Both the position numbers and the translations under genes were made by a program. A stretch of DNA of 64,000 bases from Sphingomonas leidyi (GTDB taxonomy: Bacteria > Pseudomonadota > Alphaproteobacteria > Sphingomonadales > Sphingomonadaceae). Positions within the stretch are counted from its first letter, which is position 1, and every line of letters begins with the position of its first letter. The DNA lies in contig NZ_JAASQV010000002.1 of the NCBI RefSeq assembly GCF_011761945.1, positions 930,001-994,000 of the forward strand. The letters are read 5' to 3'. The notes under the pieces were generated by a model, which was not told where the DNA came from, searched no databases, and saw only the letters and a list, made by a program, of their open reading frames with translations. Positions 56,809 through 64,000 of this stretch are shown piece by piece.

Positions 56809-59598
56809 TTAGAGCTTGATGCGGATGCCGCCGAAGATCGAATAGCCGAACTTCTCATATTCGTAGACGCGCTCACGCACGCCATAATAGCGAACGCCCG
56901 GCGAATTGGTCAGGTTCTTGGCTTCCACGAATATGGTGGCCTGCTTCACGACCTGATAGCTGGCGGTCGCGTCGAGCTGGCCGCGCCCTTCCCAATAGAG
57001 ATCGAGCCGCGGCTCGTTGGCGTCCACTGCGTTCAGATAGTCGCTGCGCTTGGTATAGGAGAGGCGCGCGTTGAACGGGCCCTTCTCGTAGAACAGGGCG
57101 GCGTTCCAGCTCGACTTCGACTGGCCCGGCAACGGCATCACCCGGCGGCCGGCAAAGGCCTGCGACAATTTTATCTCGGCGTCCGTCCAGGTGTAATTGG
57201 CGAACACGCCAAAGCCGCTGAGCAGGCCGGGCAGGAAGGTGAACTGCTGCTGCCAGTTCACCTCGATACCCGCCAGATGTCCATCGGGCGCATTTTCCGG
57301 GCGCACATAGATGGTGCTGCCGACGGTGCGGCTCAGCGTGTAGCGATAGTCGGTCAGGTCCTTGTAGAAGGCGTTGACCGAGATCAGGCCGACCGGCCGA
57401 ATATAATATTCCAGGCCCGCGTCCACATTATTGGAGAGCGTCGGCCGCAGATTGGGATTGCCCTCGGTGATGCGCGTCAGGCTGCTGTCGGTCTCGTCGA
57501 GCTGACGCGGCACCAGATCGACGAAATTCGGCCGGTTGATTCCGCGGCTGAGCGCGAAGCGGCCGATCAGCTCCGGCGTGAACGCCTGCCGCACGGTCAG
57601 GTTCGGGAACCATTTGCCATAGTGCGAGCCGACATTCGCCTTGCCGACCGTGCCGTTGAGCGCAACGGTGGGCGCCGATCCCTCGAAATCCGTCGCTTCG
57701 TAGCGGACGCCCGCGATCACCGTGGTGCGCCCGAATTCCGCCTTGGCCATGCCGAACAGGCCGAGGATCTTCTCGCTCGCCCGATAGTCGGCCGTGATCG
57801 ATTGTGGAATGCGCCGCTCGGACGCGCCCTTGGTCGCATCGAAATAGGCGTCCGCCTTGCCCGGATCGATCTTGTAGCCGAGATTGTAGTTGAAGTTCGC
57901 CGAGCGCTCGTCGGTGAGGAAGCTGGTCAGCGAACCGCTGGGCGCCGCGGACGCACGGCGGTCACGGAAACGCTCTTCGTCCGACACGACGTCGCGATCG
58001 CGATAGCGGCCGCCGAAGCTGACCATCACCTGCTGGCCGCCGAGGTCGACGGGCAGCTCGACCTTCGCCGAAAGACCCCATTCCTTGTTCAGCGTATCGT
58101 TCGCGCGATAGGCATTTTCGCGGAACGCATAGCGATCGGCCTGGAGATGCTCGTTCGTCGTGAACAGCGAGTAGGTCGGATTGTCCGGATTGGCGAAATC
58201 ATAGCTGAGGGTGGGGCGCAGCGACGAGCGGAACAGCAATTCGTCGCGGCGCGGATAGGTCTGCTTCGATTCCGAATAGCTCGCGGAATATTCGACCTTG
58301 CCTTCGCCGATCAGGTTTTCGCCGCCCACGGCGCCGGTATAGATCTTGTTGCGCTGCACGCGGTGGCGGATCTGCTTCTCGATACGGGTGTTCGAGAAGG
58401 TCGCGCGGCTATCCGTCGATCCCGCGGCCATCGCGCCTTCGCTCCACAGGATGCTCAGGCGATTGCGATATTCGTCGTCCGTGAATTGCGAGAAGGAACC
58501 GCGGGCATAGAGCCGGTTGCCCGGCGAGGGGCGCCATTCGAGCGCGCCGTTGAGCGAAACGCGCTCGCGCTTGGTGTCATAGTCCTTGAACAGGGTCTCG
58601 ACGAGGCGCACCTGTCCGGCGGCATTGACCGCCCAGCCATTCTCGACATTGTCGAGCTGGCGATCCGTCTTGGAATAGCTGCCGGCGAGCAGGATGCCGA
58701 ATTGCCGGTCGGCGCCGAAGCGGTTGCTGATCGAAAGCGAACCGCGCCTGTCGCTCGTGCCGCCATAGTCGTTGTAGCTGGCGCCGGCCGATGCGCTGAG
58801 GCGGAAGCCCTTGCTGTCGAAGGCCGAGCGGGTGGCGATGTTCACCGAGCCCGCGATCGCGTCGGCATCCTGGCTCGGCAGCAGGCTCTTGGTCACCTCG
58901 AGGTTCGCGACGATGTCCGACGGAATGGTGTCAAGGTCGATCGCGCGGGTCGTCGGGCTGGGAGCGGCAACCGTCGCGCCGTCGATGGTGACGGTGCTGA
59001 ACTCCATCGGTGCGCCGCGGATGTTGATGTAGCGGCCCTCGCCCTGATCGCGCTCGATGCCGATGCCGGAAACGCGCTGCAGCGCCTCGGCGATGTTCGG
59101 ATCCGGGAAGCGACCGATGGCGTCGGCCGAGACGATGCTGACCGTATTGTCGGCCTGTCGCTGCTGGTTGAGGGCCCGCGCGGTGTTGTCGACGATCGAA
59201 GCGCCGGTCACCACGATATCGCTCGAGGCGCCGCGGGGCACGGTGATGTCGACGACTATCCTGCGATCCGCCAGGGTCACCGGCGTGCTTGCGTCCGGGC
59301 GGCCGAGATATTCGACGCGGACCGTCACTTCGCCCTGCGCCGGTGCCGGCATCACGAACTCGCCCTGGAGATCGGTGGTGGTTTCGCTGTTCAGCTCGGG
59401 CACGACGACGCGCGCGCCGGGCAGGGGGGAGCCGTTTTCGTCATGCACGCGGCCGGAGAGGATGCTTGCATTCGCCTGCGCCCGCCCGGTCGTTGCGGAG
59501 TCCTGCGCCAGCGCGGGCGGCATCGCACCCACAAGGGCAATCGTCATGACGGATGCGGCGAGCGCAAAGGAGCTGCGGCGACGGTGAATGGCGTTCAT
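56809..59598 (-). CDS. TonB-dependent receptor with carboxypeptidase-like N-terminal domain
   Basis: 929 residues. A signal peptide (IALVGAMPPALAQ) is followed by a CarboxypepD_reg-like domain (ILSGRVHDENGSPLPGARVV) and the plug domain (SDIVVTGASI, NIAEALQRVSGIGIERDQGE, GRYINIRG). The barrel ends in GYSIFGGIRIKL. This size and plan are typical of the oligosaccharide/organic-substrate receptors of sphingomonads and Caulobacter. The phosphatase gene downstream suggests an organophosphate ligand (inference). It is divergent from a two-component system. Confidence 0.93.
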   Translation of the reverse strand: MNAIHRRRSSFALAASVMTIALVGAMPPALAQDSATTGRAQANASILSGRVHDENGSPLPGARVVVPELNSETTTDLQGEFVMPAPAQGEVTVRVEYLGRPDASTPVTLADRRIVVDITVPRGASSDIVVTGASIVDNTARALNQQRQADNTVSIVSADAIGRFPDPNIAEALQRVSGIGIERDQGEGRYINIRGAPMEFSTVTIDGATVAAPSPTTRAIDLDTIPSDIVANLEVTKSLLPSQDADAIAGSVNIATRSAFDSKGFRLSASAGASYNDYGGTSDRRGSLSISNRFGADRQFGILLAGSYSKTDRQLDNVENGWAVNAAGQVRLVETLFKDYDTKRERVSLNGALEWRPSPGNRLYARGSFSQFTDDEYRNRLSILWSEGAMAAGSTDSRATFSNTRIEKQIRHRVQRNKIYTGAVGGENLIGEGKVEYSASYSESKQTYPRRDELLFRSSLRPTLSYDFANPDNPTYSLFTTNEHLQADRYAFRENAYRANDTLNKEWGLSAKVELPVDLGGQQVMVSFGGRYRDRDVVSDEERFRDRRASAAPSGSLTSFLTDERSANFNYNLGYKIDPGKADAYFDATKGASERRIPQSITADYRASEKILGLFGMAKAEFGRTTVIAGVRYEATDFEGSAPTVALNGTVGKANVGSHYGKWFPNLTVRQAFTPELIGRFALSRGINRPNFVDLVPRQLDETDSSLTRITEGNPNLRPTLSNNVDAGLEYYIRPVGLISVNAFYKDLTDYRYTLSRTVGSTIYVRPENAPDGHLAGIEVNWQQQFTFLPGLLSGFGVFANYTWTDAEIKLSQAFAGRRVMPLPGQSKSSWNAALFYEKGPFNARLSYTKRSDYLNAVDANEPRLDLYWEGRGQLDATASYQVVKQATIFVEAKNLTNSPGVRYYGVRERVYEYEKFGYSIFGGIRIKL

Positions 59599-59809
59599 GG
59601 TGACCCCCGATATCCTGGCGAACGGAATAACGGGGCGACCCCGCCGTTCTGGCGGCGGCGGCTAGGAATGCCGTGTGACGGTCCCGTTACAATGACGCTC
59701 GGCGGGGCCAACCTTGGGGCAATTTTATCTTCGCGATCGGGCTGGCGCCGCCGACGAACGAACGAACGGCCGTCTGAAAACTGTAACCTTGTGGCGGCAG
59801 AGCCGATGG

Positions 59810-60484
59810 ATGCGCTTGCTTCTGATCGAAGACGATATCGCCATCGCAGACTATATCGGCGCTTGCCTGTCCAATGCCGGGCACGAGGTACGACAGGTGC
59901 CGGAAGGGCAATCCGGGCTGGTGGAGACCAAGAATGAGCATTTCGATCTGCTGATCGTCGATCGCATCCTGCCCGATGGCGATGGGGTGCTCGTCGTCGA
60001 CAGCTTGCGCAAATCGGGCTTCACCAATCCCGTATTGATGCTGACCGCGCTCGGATCCATCGAGGATCGGGTGGAAGGACTGCGGCACGGCGCGGACGAC
60101 TATCTGGTGAAGCCGTTCGCGCAGGCGGAACTGCTCGCGCGTATAGATGCGCTGTTCCGCCGATCGAAGGGCGCGTTTCAGGACGTTCATGAATATGCGT
60201 CGATCACGATCAACCGCCGTCGCCGCGAAGCCTGGCGCGCCGGCCAGCGGATCATGCTGCAGCCGCGCGAGTTCGAACTGCTGGAACAGCTTGTCCTGCA
60301 CGAGGGGAGATATGTCTCCAAGGCGATGATGCTGGAAAACGTCTGGAATTTCCATTTCCACCCGGACACCAATATCGTCGAAACCCATATGAGCAGGCTG
60401 CGCCAGAAGCTGAATGCCGGGTTCGCCTCCGATGCGATCCAGACGGCGCGCAGGGTTGGCTACAGGCTCCGGGATGATTGCTAG
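59810..60484 (+). CDS. OmpR-family response regulator
   Basis: 224 residues. The receiver domain has the acidic pair DD (8-9), phosphoacceptor D51 (IVDRILP), T79 and K101 (VKPF). The C-terminal winged helix has QPREFELLEQLVLHEGRYVS and ETHMSRLRQKL. It overlaps the kinase gene by 11 bp. It is divergent from the TonB receptor/phosphatase pair and may control it. Confidence 0.93.
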   Translation: MRLLLIEDDIAIADYIGACLSNAGHEVRQVPEGQSGLVETKNEHFDLLIVDRILPDGDGVLVVDSLRKSGFTNPVLMLTALGSIEDRVEGLRHGADDYLVKPFAQAELLARIDALFRRSKGAFQDVHEYASITINRRRREAWRAGQRIMLQPREFELLEQLVLHEGRYVSKAMMLENVWNFHFHPDTNIVETHMSRLRQKLNAGFASDAIQTARRVGYRLRDDC

Positions 60485-61841
60485 AGGCGTGCGAAGCGCA
60501 CGACAGATCACGCTGCTCTTCGTCGCCGGGCTGGTAATCGCCGGAGTATTGCTGGGGGGGATCGCATATCTCGTCGGGCACGACGCGATCAGGGGCCAGA
60601 TCGATGCCCGCATCGAAGCGGAGATGCGCAGCCTGCGCCATCTTCAGAAGCAGGGCGGGAACAGGGCCCTGCTCGCCGCGATCGACGAGGATGACGAGCG
60701 TGGCGGCAGCTTCGACTATGTTCTGGTGAACGCCTGGGGCCATCGCCTGTCGGGCGAGCGCGGCCATCCCCTGCTCGCCATCGGCTGGCGTGATGCCGTC
60801 TTCCGTGACGATGCCGGCAACGGAATTCCGGTCCGCGCCCTTACCGCTCCTCTCGACGATGGGCTGCGCCTGACCGTCGCCACGGATACGGCGCCGGCGG
60901 CCGCGTTGTTGCGCACTACCCTTGTTCTCCTTGCGCTGGCGTTACTTGTGTTGATCGTGTTGGCGATCGGATGCGGGCTGCTGTTCGAGCGGGCGATCCG
61001 CCGCCGGCTCGACCTGATGAACCGCACGGCAGTTGCGATCATCGCCGGTCATCTCGACTCCCGCATCGCGCTCAGCGGCCATGGCGACGAATTCGACCAG
61101 CTGGCGAGTACGTTCAACTCGATGTTCGGTCGCGTCGAAGCGTTGATCGGCAACCTCCGCCAGGTTTCCAGCGATGTCGCGCACGAACTCCGCACGCCGA
61201 TCACGCATCTGCAGAACCGGCTGGAAAGAGCGCTAGAAGAGATACCGCCGGGTTCGCCGGGGCTGGAAACCGTCGATGCCGCGATCGGAGACAGCGAGCG
61301 CATCCTGTCGCTCTTCTCGGCATTGCTGCGAATATCGGAAGTCGAATCCGGTACCGTGCGCCGGTATTTCAGGACGTTCGATCTCAGCGCTCAGTCCGCG
61401 ATGGTCGTCGAAAGCTATTCCGCGGTCGCGGAAGACAAGGGCTGTCAGCTTCTGTCAGATATCGAGCCGGACATTCTCGTCGACGGAGATGTGGAGCTTC
61501 TCTCTCAGGCGATGACCAATCTGATCGAGAACGCCCTCAATCACAATGGACCTGGCACCAGGGTGACGCTGGTGATCGAGCGTTGCGAGGATCGAGTGGC
61601 GCTGAGGGTCACCGACGATGGCAAGGGCATAGACGAGGCCGATTTCCCGTTGGCGCTGCGTCGTTTCGGGCGGCTGGAGGCACGCCGGAACCCCGCCGGC
61701 CACGGGCTTGGCCTGCCGCTTGTCCAGGCGATTGCCCGGCTGCATCAGGGTGCGCTCGAACTCCAGGACGCGCGACCGGGACTACGCGTGACGATCTGGC
61801 TCCGGTCCGAAGGGCAACAGCCTCGGGTCGGGACTCACTGA
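60474..61841 (+). CDS. Sensor histidine kinase
   Basis: 455 residues from ATG 60474. Two transmembrane helices (about 12-34 and 148-171) flank a ~110-residue periplasmic sensor. A HAMP domain and HisKA (VAHELRTPITHL, H237) follow. HATPase_c has the N box NLIENALNH, G1 VTDDGKGI and G2 GHGLGLPLV. It is the partner of the overlapping response regulator. No ligand is known. Confidence 0.93.
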   Translation: MIARGVRSARQITLLFVAGLVIAGVLLGGIAYLVGHDAIRGQIDARIEAEMRSLRHLQKQGGNRALLAAIDEDDERGGSFDYVLVNAWGHRLSGERGHPLLAIGWRDAVFRDDAGNGIPVRALTAPLDDGLRLTVATDTAPAAALLRTTLVLLALALLVLIVLAIGCGLLFERAIRRRLDLMNRTAVAIIAGHLDSRIALSGHGDEFDQLASTFNSMFGRVEALIGNLRQVSSDVAHELRTPITHLQNRLERALEEIPPGSPGLETVDAAIGDSERILSLFSALLRISEVESGTVRRYFRTFDLSAQSAMVVESYSAVAEDKGCQLLSDIEPDILVDGDVELLSQAMTNLIENALNHNGPGTRVTLVIERCEDRVALRVTDDGKGIDEADFPLALRRFGRLEARRNPAGHGLGLPLVQAIARLHQGALELQDARPGLRVTIWLRSEGQQPRVGTH

Positions 61842-62351
61842 TCAGAGCCGGAAGATGACGGTGGCGGCAAGCGTCACGCGCGCGTCGAACCTCGGCCAAT
61901 GATGCCGATCGGCTTCGCAAGTACCTTGCGAAATTCGGGTTGGATTGGGCCAGTTTGATGCATTGAGCAGCCCGAATGGAATCGGCAGCTGATCCTGCCT
62001 GCCCTGAATGACAGGAATGGGTGCGCATTGCCGACCGGCCACTCGCACCGATACGTGCCCGGCGCCCGGACAAGTAACCACCGGCGGCTCATTGGATACG
62101 CGGGCAGGCGGGAGCCGGAGCGATAGCTGGCCTAGTTGGGCCCAAAGTCTAACTATCTCGCCAATTCCCACCATTTCGGTAGGTTTTTAGCTGCAAGCAA
62201 AACAAAGGTGGGTTGCGCGTTTCTGCAGTGATTCCCGAAAGGGATGATGATTCCGTTCTGCGAGGTTCCTGATGGGATTCGCAGTCGAGAAGTTGTGCTG
62301 AAATCATATTGGTCAACCCGCCTGATGTCCATTCAGGGGGATAGCATAGTC
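61842..62351. other. About 510 bp with no confident gene
   Basis: A minus-strand frame of 110 codons (61842-62174) ends FDARVTLAATVIFRL and abuts the kinase stop, but its N-terminal half is not protein-like. It might be the tail of a lost outer-membrane protein. The AT-richer 62170-62350 is the likely promoter of the next receptor gene. Confidence 0.4.
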
Positions 62352-64000
62352 ATGCGACATGAAGACTGCGCGAATCAGGATAATATGCCTGGAAGGCGCG
62401 CAAGCGCCTGCCGTTTATTCGGAGGAGTGACGGTTGCGGCACTCACCGCGCCGTTGGCGCTGATCAGTCCGGCACAGGCACAGTCCGGTGCCGCCGCGGA
62501 CGAGCAGGACGCCATCGTCGTCGTGGGCTCGCGCAGTGGCAACAAGGCGCTCGAGAGCTCGGCTCCAGTCCAGCTCGTCAGCGGCGAAGACCTGCAGGCC
62601 ACCGGTGCCCGCACCTTGTCCGAAGCGCTCCAGCGCCTCGTACCGTCCTTCAATTTCCCGACCTCGGTGCCGTCGTCGAACGCGGCGAGTTTCGTCAAGG
62701 GCGTGTCCCTGCGCGGGCTGGCGGCGGATGAGACGCTGGTGCTGATCAACGGCAAACGCCGCCACGCGACTGCCCAGCTCAATGCCGGCAGTGGTGTCGC
62801 CAAGGGCGCGCAGACCGTCGACCTCAACAGCATTCCCCTGAGCGCGATCGAGCGCGTGGAGGTGCTGCTCGACGGGGCATCCGCGCAATATGGCTCGGAC
62901 GCCATCGCAGGCGTGGTCAACATCGTGCTCAAGAAGCAGGCCGGGCACGGCAATCTCGCGGTTCAGTACGGCGTCAACGACAAGGGCGATGGCGAGACCA
63001 AAAGCATCGAAGGTTCGATCGGCGCCAAGCTGCCGGGCGACGGCTCGGTCACGCTGGCCTTCGACGTGTGGGACATCGGGCGCACCCGCCTTTCCGGGCG
63101 CGACAACCGCACCATGTATTTCGCCGGCGATCCGCGCGAGGCAAACTATCCCAACCGCAACTGGTTCTATGGCAGCGGCGCCACCAAGCGCGAAAACCTG
63201 CTGCTCAATGCCGAGAGCACGGTCGGTGGAGTGACGCTCTATCTCAGCGGCAGCTATGGCTGGCGGAAGGACGAGGGCTTCGGCAATCTGCGGCAGCCCA
63301 GTGCCGACCAGACGGTGCGCGCATTGTTCCCTGACGGCTTCCAGCCCTTCCTGCGTGTCCATTCGCGTGACGCCTCGATCGGCGGCGGCGCGCGCTGGTC
63401 GGGCAAGGCGGGCGATTTCGACCTGGGGGCCAATTATGGCCGCAACCGGGTGGAGAGCCTGGTCTACAACACCAACAATGCCAGCCTGGGCACTGCCAGC
63501 CCGACCTCGTTCGATACCGGCGACCTGCTCAACGAACAGGCCAATGTCACCTTCGACTGGAAGCGCCCCTTCGAGACCGGTTTCCTGCGCGCGCCGCTCA
63601 ACGTCGCGGCGGGCCTGGCCTATCGCCACGAGGCTTACCAGGTGTTCGAGGGCGACCATGGCTCCTGGGCCAATGGCGGCGTGCCGATCCTCGACGGTCC
63701 CAATGCCGGCAAGGTGGCGACCCCGGCTTCGCAGGGCTTTGGCGGCTTCTCGCCCGATGACGCGGGGCGCAGCACGCGCGACGTCGTCGGCGGCTATCTC
63801 GAGCTCGAGACCGAACTCGCCAAGGGCCTGCGGGTAACCGCGTCCGGACGCGTCGAGCATTATTCCGACTTCGGCACGACCGCGAACGCCCGCCTGGCGC
63901 TGCGCTATGAAGTAACGCCGAAGCTCGCCTGGCGCGGTAGCGCCGGCACCGGCTACCGCGCGCCGTCGCTTGGCCAGTCCGCCTATTCGCGCACGATTCC
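62352..64000 (+). CDS. TonB-dependent receptor, runs off the window
   Basis: About 549 codons are visible from ATG 62352. AGGGGG precedes it, and a second Met is at codon 12. A signal peptide (VTVAALTAPLALISPAQAQ) is followed by a TonB-box-like AIVVVGSRSG. The plug domain has ALQRLVPSFNFPTS, FVKGVSLRGLAADETLVLIN, GKRRHATAQL and IERVEVLLDGASAQYGSDAI, and barrel strands follow. The frame is open to the window edge at PSLGQSAYSRTI, where the family's YRAPSLGQ motif lies. The INGKRRH-type plug is common in sphingomonad receptors of unknown ligand. Confidence 0.92.
   Translation, partial: MRHEDCANQDNMPGRRASACRLFGGVTVAALTAPLALISPAQAQSGAAADEQDAIVVVGSRSGNKALESSAPVQLVSGEDLQATGARTLSEALQRLVPSFNFPTSVPSSNAASFVKGVSLRGLAADETLVLINGKRRHATAQLNAGSGVAKGAQTVDLNSIPLSAIERVEVLLDGASAQYGSDAIAGVVNIVLKKQAGHGNLAVQYGVNDKGDGETKSIEGSIGAKLPGDGSVTLAFDVWDIGRTRLSGRDNRTMYFAGDPREANYPNRNWFYGSGATKRENLLLNAESTVGGVTLYLSGSYGWRKDEGFGNLRQPSADQTVRALFPDGFQPFLRVHSRDASIGGGARWSGKAGDFDLGANYGRNRVESLVYNTNNASLGTASPTSFDTGDLLNEQANVTFDWKRPFETGFLRAPLNVAAGLAYRHEAYQVFEGDHGSWANGGVPILDGPNAGKVATPASQGFGGFSPDDAGRSTRDVVGGYLELETELAKGLRVTASGRVEHYSDFGTTANARLALRYEVTPKLAWRGSAGTGYRAPSLGQSAYSRTI

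Noticed and set aside
54868..59937. A plus-strand ORF of 1,689 codons
   Set aside because: It runs antisense through two genes with full motif sets (phosphatase and TonB receptor) and has no domain of its own.
61842..62174. A 110-codon minus-strand ORF abutting the kinase gene
   Set aside because: Only the last ~20 residues look like an outer-membrane protein end. The rest has no signal peptide, motif or good start, so it is described only as part of the intergenic region.

Overview
The window is GC-rich DNA of a Gram-negative alphaproteobacterium, most likely a Sphingomonas-type member of the Sphingomonadaceae. The reasons are a split transhydrogenase (pntAA/pntAB/pntB) behind a 47-codon aa3-oxidase subunit IV gene, several large TonB-dependent receptors, and a sphingomonad-like MarR/REC regulator. 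This assignment is inference from gene types, since no rRNA is present.

1-5.8 kb is core: the start of a response regulator (minus strand), aa3 oxidase subunit IV, pntAA-pntAB-pntB, a membrane protein, a winged-helix regulator and tRNA-Val(TAC). The pnt operon is interrupted between pntAA and pntAB by a 446-bp unit. It has near-perfect terminal inverted repeats and carries one DUF559 endonuclease gene.

5.8-15.2 kb is an accessory region of lower GC. It holds a broken tyrosine-recombinase gene and a complete Sec-exported Rhs/YD-repeat toxin gene with a small YD-repeat partner and an immunity gene. Behind these lies a run of displaced Rhs C-terminal toxin and immunity remnants, plus a 394-bp second copy of the Rhs core 3' end.

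15.2-23.4 kb is a compact VirB-type T4SS operon on the minus strand: virB2-B3-B4-B6-B8-B9-B10-B11 and a second virB2-like gene. It has no virB1, virB5, virB7, virD4 or relaxase in the window, and consecutive genes mostly overlap by 4 bp.

24-32 kb has a methionine aminopeptidase paired with a ParD-like antitoxin under a perfect palindrome. Next comes a molybdenum/formate cluster: fdhD-mobA converging on a YdeP/FdhF-type oxidoreductase with moeA and a 68-aa gene. An adenylate-forming enzyme follows. 32.4-44.1 kb is one giant autotransporter (about 3,911 aa) with six 276-bp internal repeats. A gene of unknown function is divergent from it.

45.5-53 kb is a metal-acquisition locus: TonB receptor, ExbB/MotA-type channel, DUF2149 protein and an exported, membrane-anchored CobN-like chelatase. 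DUF1826 is transcribed divergently across a palindrome. This gene set resembles the zinc-limitation locus of Pseudomonas and the hmu heme locus of Bacteroidetes, and is the best candidate here for an interesting, poorly described system.

53-64 kb has a divergent AraC/SDR pair, a TonB receptor with a purple-acid-phosphatase-like enzyme, a divergent two-component system, and the start of another TonB receptor that runs off the window.
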